The notes beneath the pieces were generated by a model, which saw only the letters and a list, made by a program, of their open reading frames with translations, did no database searches and had not been told where the DNA came from. From positions 1 to 64,000 of the forward strand of contig NZ_WPHG01000009.1 of assembly GCF_009742725.1 (NCBI RefSeq): a DNA stretch of 64,000 nucleotides. The letters are read 5' to 3'. This document shows positions 35,495 to 44,985 of the stretch, in pieces. Numbering within the stretch: the first letter of the stretch is position 1; every line of letters begins with the position of its first letter. The position numbers and the translations under genes are program-made. This stretch comes from Nitratireductor arenosus (lineage in GTDB: Bacteria > Pseudomonadota > Alphaproteobacteria > Rhizobiales > Rhizobiaceae).

Positions 35495-36670
35495 TCACGA
35501 GTCGGCGTCCATCTTTTTGTTTGAACTTCTGGAACTGGTGCCCGGATTGGTGCCTTGCCGCAGCTTGTCGTTGGCAAGGCCGAGGGTCGAACCCATCTTG
35601 GCGCCGGGGATGCCCATCAACTTGTCGGTCGCCGCGGAGCCGACCGCGCCACCCGCGGCTTTCAACCCGGCCATTGCAGCCGCGCCACGCGATGCGCCGG
35701 CTTGCGATGCCGCCGAGGCGGCAGCCATCCCACCTTTGACGACGCCGGCGCCGCCGGCCGCCATGCCAGCACCGACCGCCGCGAACCCGGCAACCTGGCC
35801 ACCGCTGCGGATGGCTTCCATGCCGTTGCCGACGGAAACGCCCTGGACGACGCCCTGAATGATGTTCGGCACGTACATGGAGATCATGAAGACGACGACC
35901 GAAATGCCCGCGATCGTCAGGGTAGTGAGGAATTGATCGTCGGAAGCCGTATCGTTCGAAAGGCCGATTAGCACCTCGGAGCCGATGCGCGCGATCATCA
36001 CGAGGCCCATCAGCTTCATGCCGACTGAGAAGGCGTAAACGAGGTAGCGGACCGCGAAATCCTTGGTAAAGGACGAGCCACCAAGGCCAAGCATGATCAT
36101 GCCGGCGAGCAGACCGACATACATTTCGACCAGAACGGCCACGAAGATCGCCGCTACGAGGGCAAAGCAGATGACAACGACGATCATCGCGAAGACCGAG
36201 GCCATGGCGAGGGCATTGTCCTCCCAAAGGCCGAACCGGGCATTTTCTGAGAGTTCGGATGCTACTTTGACGCCGGCATTAAAGACGTCGGCCGGCGAAG
36301 CCGACCCGCCATCCGCGCCGAGCTGAAACAGGCTATCGACAACCGACTTGGCCAAGTCCGGACCCTGCTGCAGAACAAAGAGGAAGAAGCCGATGAAGAG
36401 GCTTCTCCGCACAAGCTCTGCAAACCATGTGTCAAGCGACGGAGCCTGGATCGCGAGCCAGATCGCCGCGATACCCACTTCTATGCCGGCCAGTATCCAA
36501 AACAGCGAGGTTGCCGCATTGATGACGGTGTCCTGCCAGCCCTGCGCTGCGCTGGCGACCTGATTTTCGAGATCGGTCAGGATCGAACCGTCCTGCGCAA
36601 AGGCCGGATCGACCATGGCAAGCCCGGCGATCATCAGCCCAGCCAATCTCAATAGCATCGAAGCGCGCAT
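35495..36670 (-). CDS. trbL: TrbL, VirB6-like polytopic membrane protein (391 aa)
   Basis: The signal sequence (ending DPAFAQDG) is followed by five to six membrane helices, including SLFWILAGIEVGIAAIW, FIGFFLFVLQQGP and ALAMASVFAMIVVVICFALV. The long Ala/Gly-rich C-terminal tail ends in a polar segment. TrbL/VirB6 forms the inner-membrane pore. The Ala/Gly tail is repetitive, as in other rhizobial TrbL. trbK lies 3 nt upstream. Confidence 0.95.
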   Translation of the reverse strand: MRASMLLRLAGLMIAGLAMVDPAFAQDGSILTDLENQVASAAQGWQDTVINAATSLFWILAGIEVGIAAIWLAIQAPSLDTWFAELVRRSLFIGFFLFVLQQGPDLAKSVVDSLFQLGADGGSASPADVFNAGVKVASELSENARFGLWEDNALAMASVFAMIVVVICFALVAAIFVAVLVEMYVGLLAGMIMLGLGGSSFTKDFAVRYLVYAFSVGMKLMGLVMIARIGSEVLIGLSNDTASDDQFLTTLTIAGISVVVFMISMYVPNIIQGVVQGVSVGNGMEAIRSGGQVAGFAAVGAGMAAGGAGVVKGGMAAASAASQAGASRGAAAMAGLKAAGGAVGSAATDKLMGIPGAKMGSTLGLANDKLRQGTNPGTSSRSSNKKMDADS

Positions 36671-36673
36671 GAC

Positions 36674-36934
36674 TCAGTTGTCGCCCCAGCGGGGCGCTAT
36701 CTGCTGGCCTCCCGAGGTGGGGTAGTCGTCGGGATTGGCGTTGAAAAAGTCCTTTGCCCGCTCGGCGGCTGCCTCGCGTCCCGCCGCTTCTTGCTCGGCA
36801 AGTTCGACTTGGCGCTGGAGGAGCGCTTTCACTTCCGGATCGGTGCTCGGGATGAACACATAGGACGCCGCGCCGCCTGCAAGGGCGGCAACGATCGCGA
36901 TCACGACGACGATGGGGAGTTTGAGCGTTGCCAT
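36674..36934 (-). CDS. trbK: TrbK-type entry-exclusion protein (86 aa)
   Basis: A small protein with one N-terminal hydrophobic helix (LPIVVVIAIVAALAGGAASYVF) and a charged helix (KALLQRQVELAEQEAAGREA). This is the TrbK-alt form of rhizobial plasmids, without the lipobox of RP4 TrbK. It would sit in the inner membrane and block uptake of the same plasmid type. Position between trbJ and trbL (gaps of 4 and 3 nt) supports the call. Its last residues (SGGQQIAPRW) resemble the end of TrbJ (SGGQQMQPRW), an intriguing shared tail. Confidence 0.85.
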   Translation of the reverse strand: MATLKLPIVVVIAIVAALAGGAASYVFIPSTDPEVKALLQRQVELAEQEAAGREAAAERAKDFFNANPDDYPTSGGQQIAPRWGDN

Positions 36935-36938
36935 GGGG

Positions 36939-37727
36939 TCACCACCGAGGCTGCATTTGTTGGCCGCCGGAGGTGGACGGTGCGGTAGAGCCGAAAAAGG
37001 CGTCGCGGCGAGCCTGAGCGAGATCCTTTTCAGCCTGCTCCGACTGATACCAGGTGCCCATCATGGTCATCTGCTGAGAAACGAGACCGCGAAGCTTCTG
37101 CATCTGCTCGACCTGTTGGGTCGCGATCTGATGCCCGACCTGCAAGGCCTTCATCTGGCCATCAGCCGACTCCGATTGGGAGCGTAGTTGCGCCATGGTG
37201 GATTCTTCGGTTGAGAACTGATCGGCCGTGAGGCCAGCCGCCGCCAGCGTTCCACCGATTGTGTCACGGTTGGTGTCCGACCAGGACTGATAGCTCGACG
37301 AGAAATCCTGCCCGTTCGGAAGACCGTTCTGGAAATCGGCGTAGCTGTCGAAACGCTGCTTGAGCACATCGTCGAGGTTTCCCATCGAGAAGGCCATGCC
37401 CTGGCCCTGCTGCACGATGCCTTGCAGGTTGGCGAGGTCCTGTTGAGCCTGTCCCCACACGTGATCGGGAAGCTGCATGGTGTTCTGCAGCATGTTCTCG
37501 TAGATTCGAATCTGGTTTGCGATCTGCTCCACCTGGTTGGAGATCTGCGTCACCTGATTTGCGATCTGCTCGGCGTTCTGCCCGCCGAGCGCGATCAGCT
37601 CCCCATTGTTGAGGATCTGCGTGAACTCGGTCGCGCCGGTGAGCGCCCCGCTGGCTTGGGCCGGCGCGGCAGGGCTGACAGCGATCAGGACGCTTGCGAG
37701 AGAACTACGCAAGAAGAGCTTCGGCAT
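36939..37727 (-). CDS. trbJ: TrbJ, VirB5-like protein (262 aa)
   Basis: The signal peptide (ending PAAPAQASG) is followed by a long helical region with heptad-like repeats rich in Gln/Asn (EQIANQVTQISNQVEQIANQ). This is typical of TrbJ/VirB5, a minor pilus-tip protein. The end SGGQQMQPRW resembles that of TrbK. ATG 37727 is chosen; it overlaps the trbE stop by 23 bp. The open frame above it lies within trbE and is not protein-like. Confidence 0.94.
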   Translation of the reverse strand: MPKLFLRSSLASVLIAVSPAAPAQASGALTGATEFTQILNNGELIALGGQNAEQIANQVTQISNQVEQIANQIRIYENMLQNTMQLPDHVWGQAQQDLANLQGIVQQGQGMAFSMGNLDDVLKQRFDSYADFQNGLPNGQDFSSSYQSWSDTNRDTIGGTLAAAGLTADQFSTEESTMAQLRSQSESADGQMKALQVGHQIATQQVEQMQKLRGLVSQQMTMMGTWYQSEQAEKDLAQARRDAFFGSTAPSTSGGQQMQPRW

Positions 37728-40140
37728 TTTCGATACCTCTATGCTTGAGCCAGTGGACGGGCCATTCGTCGCCATGGTGGACGCGCAGCTCATCGACGCG
37801 CTTGATGGCGGCCTTGTCCGACGCGCCGACGAAAGACAGGGTGATGGGCCCGAGGGCCATGTCGAACAGACGCCGGCCGTCAGGCGAAGCGACGTAATAT
37901 TCACGCTTTGGCAGAGCGGTCGCGACGATCTCGATTTGCCGCTCGTTGAAGCCGATGCGCTCATAGAACTCGCGCGTGCCGCTTTCGCGCGCTGCGCCGT
38001 TCGGCAGGCAAATCTTGGTCGGACAGCTTTCCTTGAGCACGTCGATGATGCCGGACTTTTCCGCGTCCGAGATTGACTGCGTTGCCAGAACGACGGCGCA
38101 ATTGGCCTTGCGCAGCACCTTCAGCCATTCGCGGATCTTCTCGCGGAAGGCCGGATGGCCGAGCATCAGCCAGGCCTCATCGAGGATGATGAGGCTGGGG
38201 GCGCCGGTCAGGCGCTTTTCGATGCGACGGAAGAGGTAGAGCAGCACCGGCACCAGGTTGCGGTCGCCGAGGTTCATCAATTCCTCGATCTCGAATGTCT
38301 GGAAATCCGAGAGGGTCAGGCCATCCCGCTCGGCATCGAGCAGATGCCCCATGGGACCATCGACGGTGTAGTGGCGCAGCGCGTCCTTGATCTCCCGCAC
38401 CTGCACACCCGACACGAAATCTGAGATCGACCGGCGCGTCGAGGCGGCCATAAGCTCGATCTGCCTGGCGATCGCATTGCGATGGTCGGGCGTCACTTTC
38501 ACACCCTGCAGCTCGACAAGGGTTTCCAGCCATCCGGCCGCCCAGGCCTTGTCGCCATCATCTTCCAATTGGGAAAGCGGGCAGAAGGTTAGCGCCCCCC
38601 CTGCCCCGACATCATAGTGATCGCCGCCGACGGCGACCGTCAGCGGGTACATCGACTTGCCCTTGTCGAAGGCGAAGAGCTGGGCTTGTCTGTAGCGGCG
38701 GAACTGCGCGGCGATCAGCGCTAGCAGCGTCGACTTGCCCGATCCGGTCGGACCGAAGATCAGGGTATGACCCACGTCGCCAGAATGGAGGTTCAGACGG
38801 AACGGCGATGATCCGCTTGCAACCTGCATCAGCGGCGGCGAGCCGTCGGGATAGAACGGGCACGGCGCCACCGGTGAGCCCGACCACACCGAGTTGAGCG
38901 GCACCAGATCGGCAAGGTTGCGGGTATTGACCAGCGGTTCGCGGATGTTGGCGTACCAGTTGCCGGGCACACTCCCAAGAAAAGCCTCGGTTGCGTTCAG
39001 CGTTTCGATGCGCGCGGCAAAGCCTTCGGCCTGGATCAGCCGGCGCACGCCTTCGGTCTTTTCGCGAAGACGAGCTTCATCGTCGTCGAACATGACGATG
39101 ACCGGCGTATAGTAGCCATAGGCGACGAGCTGTGAATTGGCCTCGGCAATGGCGTCTTCGGTCTCCGCCACCATCAGCGCCGCGTCCTGGTCGATCGCGC
39201 CCGAATTGGTCTGAAATAGCTGGTCCATGAACGGCCGCACCTTTTGCAGCCACTTCTTGCGCGTGCGCTCGAGCCTTTGGCGGGCCTCGATCGGATCGAG
39301 GAAGACGAAGCGGCTCGACCAGCGATAGGTGAGCGGCATCAGGTCCAGAGAATTGAGAATGCCCGGCCAGCTTTCGGCCGGAAAGCCGTCGATCGCCACG
39401 ACCGCCAGATAGCGGTTGTCGACCAGTGGCGAGAGACCGTGATGGAACTCGGCCGTGACGACGAAATCGAGATACATCGGAATGTCGGGAAGGCGGACCG
39501 GATGGTTTTCGCCGACGATGCAGAAGCGGGCGAATTGCAGCAGATCATCATATTTGGCGATGCGGCTGCCGCCGCGTTCCATGGTCTCCTGTGTGACCAT
39601 GCGGCGGATCGAGACGACGTTTGCCATATATTGCTCGAATTCGCGGATCGAACGCCGGAAGTGATCGAGCGCGCGATCGGCAAAGGTCGTCGCGCGGGAC
39701 TCATCGTCCGAATAGACATATTTGACGAGGCCGGACTTGCGCTTCTCCGGTTCGCGATAGGTCAGGATGATGGCGTGCTGGCTCTCATAGTGCCCGTCCG
39801 CTGCCTCGAAACGCTTGCGCCGTTCCTCATCGATCAGTGCGCTCACCTTGTCAGGGAAGTGGCAGTTGTCCCGTGCTGGGTAGGCCGTCGCCGGCACGCG
39901 CACGGCTTCGACCTGGATCATCCAGCCGGTGCCAAGGCGGGCGAGAATGGCATTGATCTGGCGGCTGACCTCATTGCGCTCGAAATCGGTCGAACTTTCG
40001 CTGTCCGGACCGGCGAAATACCAGCCGGCCATCAGGCTCCCGTCCTTGAGCAAGAGCGTGCCGTTGTCGATCAAGGCCGCATACGGCAGCAGATCGGAAA
40101 AGGACGGGCCGGAATGGCGAAACCTCTTGAGCGCAACCAT
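37705..40140 (-). CDS. trbE: TrbE, VirB4-family ATPase (811 aa)
   Basis: The conserved start MVALKRFRHSGPSFSDLLPY, the VirB4 N-terminal domain, Walker A GPTGSGKSTLLALIAAQF near residue 465, Walker B SLIILDEAWLMLG and the following VLATQSISDA are all present. Full-length for TrbE (about 810-820). It is the largest energiser of pilus assembly. It begins 2 nt after the stop of trbD and overlaps trbJ. Confidence 0.96.
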   Translation of the reverse strand: MVALKRFRHSGPSFSDLLPYAALIDNGTLLLKDGSLMAGWYFAGPDSESSTDFERNEVSRQINAILARLGTGWMIQVEAVRVPATAYPARDNCHFPDKVSALIDEERRKRFEAADGHYESQHAIILTYREPEKRKSGLVKYVYSDDESRATTFADRALDHFRRSIREFEQYMANVVSIRRMVTQETMERGGSRIAKYDDLLQFARFCIVGENHPVRLPDIPMYLDFVVTAEFHHGLSPLVDNRYLAVVAIDGFPAESWPGILNSLDLMPLTYRWSSRFVFLDPIEARQRLERTRKKWLQKVRPFMDQLFQTNSGAIDQDAALMVAETEDAIAEANSQLVAYGYYTPVIVMFDDDEARLREKTEGVRRLIQAEGFAARIETLNATEAFLGSVPGNWYANIREPLVNTRNLADLVPLNSVWSGSPVAPCPFYPDGSPPLMQVASGSSPFRLNLHSGDVGHTLIFGPTGSGKSTLLALIAAQFRRYRQAQLFAFDKGKSMYPLTVAVGGDHYDVGAGGALTFCPLSQLEDDGDKAWAAGWLETLVELQGVKVTPDHRNAIARQIELMAASTRRSISDFVSGVQVREIKDALRHYTVDGPMGHLLDAERDGLTLSDFQTFEIEELMNLGDRNLVPVLLYLFRRIEKRLTGAPSLIILDEAWLMLGHPAFREKIREWLKVLRKANCAVVLATQSISDAEKSGIIDVLKESCPTKICLPNGAARESGTREFYERIGFNERQIEIVATALPKREYYVASPDGRRLFDMALGPITLSFVGASDKAAIKRVDELRVHHGDEWPVHWLKHRGIENAEALLA

Positions 40141-40142
40141 AG

Positions 40143-40442
40143 TCAGAACGTCCGCCAGGGCGTGGAGGTCGGCCGGTAGTAGGGCCGGTATTTGATGTGG
40201 CGCAGGTAGACGCGGCGCATCAGCGGATCGGCTTTTGCCATCATGCGCAGTAGCCCGACTACCACGATCCAGACACCCACGCCGAGCAGCGCCGACACGG
40301 TCGTCAGGATGACGAAGACGAGAATGACCGCGGCGAGCCCAGTCAGAAGCACCAGCTCACGGTCAGCCCCAAAGAGCAACGTTGGACGCGAAAGGGCGCG
40401 GTGTATCCGCGCCGTCGCCAGCCGGCTTTCCCTTTCAGCCAT
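40143..40442 (-). CDS. trbD: TrbD, VirB3-like protein (99 aa)
   Basis: Two adjacent hydrophobic helices ([20 protein letters not shown] and [14 protein letters not shown]) lie between [19 protein letters not shown] and a tail [17 protein letters not shown], the VirB3/TrbD pattern. ATG 40442 is used; a TTG three codons upstream is possible. Overlaps the end of trbC by 8 nt and precedes trbE by 2 nt, with which it often functions as a unit. Confidence 0.94.
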   Translation of the reverse strand: MAERESRLATARIHRALSRPTLLFGADRELVLLTGLAAVILVFVILTTVSALLGVGVWIVVVGLLRMMAKADPLMRRVYLRHIKYRPYYRPTSTPWRTF

Positions 40443-40806
40443 GCGGGGCAACCGCCGGCGCTTGTTCGTGCGCCTTAAGCGGCACGCCGATGGACGAGCC
40501 GCTGGAACCGAAGAGACCGACGATCTGTGTTGCGCCGAGCAGGATGCCGGCGACGAGCACGATGTAGCAAAGCCGGCGGGCGAAATCGTTCAACTCGCCG
40601 CCGAAGATCAGCATGCCGCCGGCAATGGCGACCGCCGCGAGCGCAATGGCGCCGGCGACCGGGCCGGTGATGGATTCCTGAATCTGTTCGAGAGGCCCTT
40701 CCCAGGGCAGGCCCCCTCCCCCGCTGCTGGCGAGCGCCGGTTCGATCATGACGAGCGATGCGGCCGCGAGGCCAAGGAGAAGCGTGAGAGCCTTCTTAGA
40801 CGACAT
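40435..40806 (-). CDS. trbC: TrbC, conjugative pilin (123 aa)
   Basis: A long signal peptide (ending [15 protein letters not shown]) precedes two hydrophobic helices ([20 protein letters not shown] and [20 protein letters not shown]), as in VirB2/TrbC. TraF (24982-25515) is the peptidase expected to trim and cyclise it. The C-terminal tail after the second helix would be removed. Overlaps the trbB 3' end by 11 nt. Confidence 0.95.
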   Translation of the reverse strand: MSSKKALTLLLGLAAASLVMIEPALASSGGGGLPWEGPLEQIQESITGPVAGAIALAAVAIAGGMLIFGGELNDFARRLCYIVLVAGILLGATQIVGLFGSSGSSIGVPLKAHEQAPAVAPHG

Positions 40807-41779
40807 GAAGATTTCTTCCCTGCATGGATTCCGATTTCGACGCGCCGACCGGCGTGGTGAGGTATCGCCCGTCGTGAAAGCCTTCGACCTTCAGGATCTC
40901 GCGAACGGTTCGCCCGCCAGGAGCGCGTTCGATCGAGACGATCAGGTCGACCGCCTCTCCGATGACTTCCGGCATCGGCTGGGAGCTGACTTCGGCAACG
41001 AGCTGTTCAAGGCGGGTAAGAGCGGCGGCGGCCGAGTTCGAGTGAACCGTCGCGATACCGCCCGGATGGCCGGTGTTCCACGCCTTCAAGAGAGTGAGGG
41101 CCGCGCCATCGCGGACCTCGCCCACGATGATGCGGTCTGGACGCAGCCGCATCGTCGATTTCAATAGACGGCCCATATCGACCGTGTCGGTGGTGTGCAG
41201 GATCACATGGTTTTCCGCCGCGCATTGGATCTCGGCGGTGTCTTCCAGGATCACCAACCGATGCTCCGGCGTGGTCTCGACCAGCTCCGCCAGGATTGCA
41301 TTGGTGAGCGTGGTCTTGCCTGTCCCTGTGCCGCCAGACACGACGATGTTGAGCCGGTTGACGATCGCATCGCGGATCACATCGACCTGCTCGGGTGTCA
41401 TGATGCCATCGGCGACATACTGATCGAGGCGGATCAGCATCGAGGCGCGCTTGCGTATCGTGAACATTGGCGCGGGCGCTGCCGGCGGCAAGAGCCCTTC
41501 GAAGCGATGCCCCCCAATGGGCAGTTCCCCGGAGATGATCGGCCGGTCTTGGTCGACTTCGGTCTTGAGGGCGTGGGCGACCTTGCCGATGACGGTCTCG
41601 GCGTCATGGGAGGCCATCCGCCCCGCCGCCGCTATCCCCTGCCCTACCCGCTCGATGAATAGATTGCCGTCGGGGTTCAGCATCACCTCGACGACCTTCG
41701 GATCATCGAGCGCGCTCGTGATCGAGGCGCCGAGTGCGTCCTGCAGGCTGAGGATCAGCCGTCGTGTCGACTCGCTCAT
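40796..41779 (-). CDS. trbB: TrbB, VirB11-family secretion ATPase (327 aa)
   Basis: A hexameric traffic ATPase with Walker [17 protein letters not shown], the Asp box [12 protein letters not shown], Walker [19 protein letters not shown] and the His box [14 protein letters not shown]. It is the first trb gene, 24 nt downstream of traI, so quorum sensing should control the whole operon. Standard length. Confidence 0.96.
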   Translation of the reverse strand: MSESTRRLILSLQDALGASITSALDDPKVVEVMLNPDGNLFIERVGQGIAAAGRMASHDAETVIGKVAHALKTEVDQDRPIISGELPIGGHRFEGLLPPAAPAPMFTIRKRASMLIRLDQYVADGIMTPEQVDVIRDAIVNRLNIVVSGGTGTGKTTLTNAILAELVETTPEHRLVILEDTAEIQCAAENHVILHTTDTVDMGRLLKSTMRLRPDRIIVGEVRDGAALTLLKAWNTGHPGGIATVHSNSAAAALTRLEQLVAEVSSQPMPEVIGEAVDLIVSIERAPGGRTVREILKVEGFHDGRYLTTPVGASKSESMQGRNLHVV

Positions 41780-41803
41780 GAATCGCCCCCCGAGCTGCTC
41801 AGG

Positions 41804-42436
41804 TCAGGCCGCGGCGGCTTCAACAGCGGCCGGGAAAAGGGGGAGGTAGCTCGACGGCCGCACCAGCTCGAGACTGGCTTCGTCGGCAGGTAGGAGGCCC
41901 GCGACAGCAATGGTATTGCCGACGGGATGTGGAGACCCGAGCCGCTCCAGTGGCCACTTCGCCCGATTGAGAATGCGCTCAAACCGAACGTCCGTAACAG
42001 TGACGATCCGGTCGAAACCATTGGCCACCGACCATTCGATAATGCCGGCGAACAGAGTGTGGGTCGCATCGCGCAGTCCGCTCGCGGAAACGATGTCGCT
42101 GCGTTCAGTGTCGATGCAAAAGCGCGAGCTCTCGACCACGCGGCCCGATTTGGGCACGCAGGAAGCGTCGGCCAGGAACGGAAATGTCTGACCGAGCATC
42201 GTTGGTCCAGTGGACGGCAGCAGCCGGGCGCAACCGATCACCTGACCATCGTGGCCGACGAGCACGAGATAGGTCGGATCGAGCCGGTCGTACTCGTCCT
42301 TTTCCTGGTTGTGTTCGACCTGGACGTCCCAGTCTAACCTTTGCTTGAAGACCTTGGCGCGCAGTTCGTGCATGCGCTCGAGCAGACGTTGCTCACTACT
42401 TGTAGCCCTCGTGCGGCAAATGGCGACGACGCGCAT
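41804..42436 (-). CDS. traI: Acyl-homoserine lactone synthase TraI (LuxI family, 210 aa)
   Basis: LuxI-family hallmarks: RAKVFKQRLDWDV, DEYDRLDPTYLVLVG, GCARLLPSTGPTMLG and ESSRFCIDTERS. It makes an acyl-homoserine lactone that activates TraR; chain length cannot be read from sequence alone. It leads the traI-trb operon, as in Ti plasmids, and diverges from traR across 153 bp containing a lux-box-like palindrome. Confidence 0.95.
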   Translation of the reverse strand: MRVVAICRTRATSSEQRLLERMHELRAKVFKQRLDWDVQVEHNQEKDEYDRLDPTYLVLVGHDGQVIGCARLLPSTGPTMLGQTFPFLADASCVPKSGRVVESSRFCIDTERSDIVSASGLRDATHTLFAGIIEWSVANGFDRIVTVTDVRFERILNRAKWPLERLGSPHPVGNTIAVAGLLPADEASLELVRPSSYLPLFPAAVEAAAA

Positions 42437-42496
42437 GACCCAATCCTTAACCCATTGAATTGCGGTCTCTTGAATCCCGTGCGGCGGCGCACCGCC

Positions 42497-42516
42497 AGCT
42501 GTGAAAAGTCACAGGG
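42497..42516. promoter_or_regulatory. Putative lux/tra box between traI and traR
   Basis: The sequence has CTGT-N8-ACAG with perfect 6-bp arms (CTGTGA/TCACAG), the spacing of a 20-bp lux box. It lies about 60 bp from the traI start and 74 bp from traR. The AHL-bound TraR is the likely ligand. The core differs from the Agrobacterium tra box. Confidence 0.55.
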
Positions 42517-42589
42517 GATGGAGAGTCGTCGCCGTGATAGACAGGGGGGAGTGCCCAGGGGCCGTTGCCGCACTTATGGCTGAATTGCG

Positions 42590-43351
42590 ATGCAACTCGA
42601 AATTGCGACTACCCGAATTGAGGACAAAAACACCCGGAGAGGATCGTTGCCGAGCAAAGCCTTCGACCAGTTGCGAGACGCACTAGAAACGGCCCAGGGG
42701 ATGGCGCCGGTCAAAGCCGCGGTGAAGGAGTTCGCCGGCGAATTGGGGTTTGACTGGTTTGCCTATCTCTCGGTTTGTGGGCCGGAGATCGACACGTTTT
42801 CGACGTACCCGCGCGCATGGCAAGGCCACTATATCAACAAGAAATACGCGAGCATCGATCCCGTCGTGCAGGAAGCCCGCCGTTCTGAACGCTGCTTTGC
42901 GTGGTCCGAACGCGATCTTGGACGAGCATTGTCGCCGGACCAGGTGCGCTTCCTTGGAGAAGCCGGGGATCATGGCATCGCATCGGGGATATCAGTGCCC
43001 GTGTCGGCCGGATTTGGCAGGACGGTATTATTCACGCTCGCGTCCTCGAACCGGTGTGACAATTGCCTGGTAAAATGCCCCTTCCTTGCCGCTTCGATTG
43101 CAGCGCACGTGGATGTCTATGCGCGGCGCTGGATGCTCGAGCCGATGCCTGCTGTCACCGTCAAGCTAAGCCCCAGAGAGAGGCTTTGTCTGAGCTGGAT
43201 GGCAAAAGGCAAGCGCATGTCCGAAATCGCGCAAATCGTCGGAACCAAGGTCCGGACGGTCGAGTATCACCTGCAAAATGCTCGGCGAAAGCTGGATGCC
43301 ACCAATGTCACTCACGCCGTGGCGCTTGCGGTGCGTCAACAGTTGATCTGA
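42590..43351 (+). CDS. traR: LuxR-family quorum-sensing activator TraR (253 aa)
   Basis: Residues about 40-185 form an autoinducer-binding domain with the expected aromatic and Asp positions (FDWFAYLSV, YASIDPVV, FAWSE). Residues 190-250 are a LuxR HTH: LSPRERLCLSWMAKGKRMSE then VRTVEYHLQNARRKL. An unusual CDNCLVKC cysteine cluster (about residues 157-164) lies between the domains. It would activate traI-trb and perhaps tra genes when AHL accumulates. Divergent from traI. No traM-like antiactivator gene is found in the window. Confidence 0.93.
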   Translation: MQLEIATTRIEDKNTRRGSLPSKAFDQLRDALETAQGMAPVKAAVKEFAGELGFDWFAYLSVCGPEIDTFSTYPRAWQGHYINKKYASIDPVVQEARRSERCFAWSERDLGRALSPDQVRFLGEAGDHGIASGISVPVSAGFGRTVLFTLASSNRCDNCLVKCPFLAASIAAHVDVYARRWMLEPMPAVTVKLSPRERLCLSWMAKGKRMSEIAQIVGTKVRTVEYHLQNARRKLDATNVTHAVALAVRQQLI

Positions 43352-43494
43352 TCCTGTTCGACCGCGTGAAGGCCGTTCCGCCTCTACCTCATGTAAGTTG
43401 TGGTTGGCGACGGCAAGAGAGTTGTCCGCGATGGCGCCTACGGCCCCGACCCTACCCGGCCGGCCGTTTGAGGCATGTTCGGGTTCGCGTCTTG

Positions 43495-43607
43495 ATCGGC
43501 TGCCGATATCGGCAAGGGAGATCGGCAACTAATATCGGCAATTGTGCTGACTTGTTGTCTCTAATGCCTTACATTGCAATCCATTGAGGCACGATAGAGA
43601 TCGGCAA
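43495..43607 (+). repeat. ATCGGCAA direct-repeat array upstream of the second fic gene
   Basis: ATCGGC starts at 43495, 43508, 43521 and 43534, exactly 13 bp apart. The last three read ATCGGCAA, and a fifth ATCGGCAA is at 43600-43607, just before the fic ATG at 43611. Same-face spacing is not kept (13 bp, about 1.25 turns). The array looks like an operator or iteron set; the Fic protein's own C-terminal HTH is a possible ligand. Confidence 0.6.
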
Positions 43608-43610
43608 AGA

Positions 43611-44840
43611 ATGCTTGAAACCCCTGCCCGGATCGAGCCGCTGTTTTTTGACGACGCGGTGCCGACCGTTCTGGCCGATCTTGCAATCGAGCTGCAGAAG
43701 GCCGCCGATGAACTCGGCCGAGGCTTGCATCCGGAGTCCGCTGACGAATTGGCCGATCTCGTACGAGTCATGAATTCGTACTATTCGAATTTGATCGAAG
43801 GCCACAACACCCGACCTCGAGATATCGAGAGCGCACTGGCTGGCGCCGAGATAGATCCCGAACGTCGTCCCCTCGCCTTGGAGGCGAAGGCCCATGTTGA
43901 AGTTCAGAGGATGATTGACGGCCTCGGGTTGCGCGGCGAGCTGCCGAGCCCGACTTCGATCGATTTCATTCGGTGGGTCCATCGCGCCTTCTATGACGAG
44001 ATGCCCGAAGAGTTCCGGTTCATCGACAAACCTGATGGCGCCAAGGCTGAGATTGTTCCCGGCGTGTTCAGGATGTCCACCGAACATGATGTCGCTGTCG
44101 GCCGCCATCAGCCGCCATCGTCTGACAGGGTGGTGGCTTTTATGGAGTATTTCCAGAAGCGGTTTGCCATGGCCGAAAAGCAGGCGAGCCTGCGGATCAT
44201 CGCGATTGCGTCAGCTCATCACCGCCTCAACTACATCCACCCGTTTCCAGACGGTAACGGCCGCGTCAGTCGCCTGATGTCTCACGCCATGGCGCTCAAG
44301 GCCGGTATTGGAGGCAATGGCCTTTGGTCGATATCTCGTGGTCTCGCTCGTGGCTTGAAAGATCGTGGCGAATACAAGCGCATGATGGATCACGCCGACA
44401 GCCCCAGAAAAGGTGATCGTGATGGCCGGGGAAATCTTTCGGAATCAGCGCTCAAGGATTTCGTCGAATGGTTCCTTACGGTCGCGCTCGACCAAGTGCG
44501 GTTTTCGACCGCAATGTTCGACCTCGGACGGCTCGATGCCCGCTACCGCGCTCTAATAAAAGATGTCGTCGACGATAAACGAGCGCCTGATCTCGTGGCG
44601 GCCGTATTGCGGCACGGTAGGCTGCCCCGTGGCGAGACGAATTTCGTGCTGAAGACATCCGAGCGCACGGCACGGAACACGCTGTCGGATCTCGTCGAGC
44701 GCGGGTTTTTGAAATCTGACACTCCGAAGGCACCAGTGCGCATTGCCTTCCCTCTCGATTTCAGGGAACGGTTGTTTCCGAATCTCTTCACCGATGTCGA
44801 ACCCAATGTTCCGGAACCGCCTTCACTGTCTTTCAGATGA
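43611..44840 (+). CDS. Fic-family protein with winged-helix tail (class II, 409 aa)
   Basis: The inhibitory helix SNLIEGHN near residue 60 carries the (S/T)xxxE(G/N) motif before the Fic core, marking a self-inhibited class II enzyme. The catalytic loop HPFPDGNGRVSRLM is complete, so AMPylation is expected. The C-terminus has a winged-helix (TSERTARNTLSDLVERGFLK). Such Fic proteins modify host or own targets and may regulate their own genes. ATG 43611 is used; a TTG nine codons upstream is possible. The promoter region holds five ATCGGCAA-type repeats. This Fic lacks a BID domain, unlike the one at 14204. Confidence 0.9.
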   Translation: MLETPARIEPLFFDDAVPTVLADLAIELQKAADELGRGLHPESADELADLVRVMNSYYSNLIEGHNTRPRDIESALAGAEIDPERRPLALEAKAHVEVQRMIDGLGLRGELPSPTSIDFIRWVHRAFYDEMPEEFRFIDKPDGAKAEIVPGVFRMSTEHDVAVGRHQPPSSDRVVAFMEYFQKRFAMAEKQASLRIIAIASAHHRLNYIHPFPDGNGRVSRLMSHAMALKAGIGGNGLWSISRGLARGLKDRGEYKRMMDHADSPRKGDRDGRGNLSESALKDFVEWFLTVALDQVRFSTAMFDLGRLDARYRALIKDVVDDKRAPDLVAAVLRHGRLPRGETNFVLKTSERTARNTLSDLVERGFLKSDTPKAPVRIAFPLDFRERLFPNLFTDVEPNVPEPPSLSFR

Positions 44841-44985
44841 GTGGAATTTCAGGGGTGACAGCTAGAACGACTCTATCCGGCCCGCTAGGAAAGTAGGAAC
44901 ACTGCCTTCGGTCAGCCGAATATCGACATGGTCGGCCCTATGCCGCTGTGCAAGCCCTTGTAGCCGCGGCAATAATTGCCGGTGA

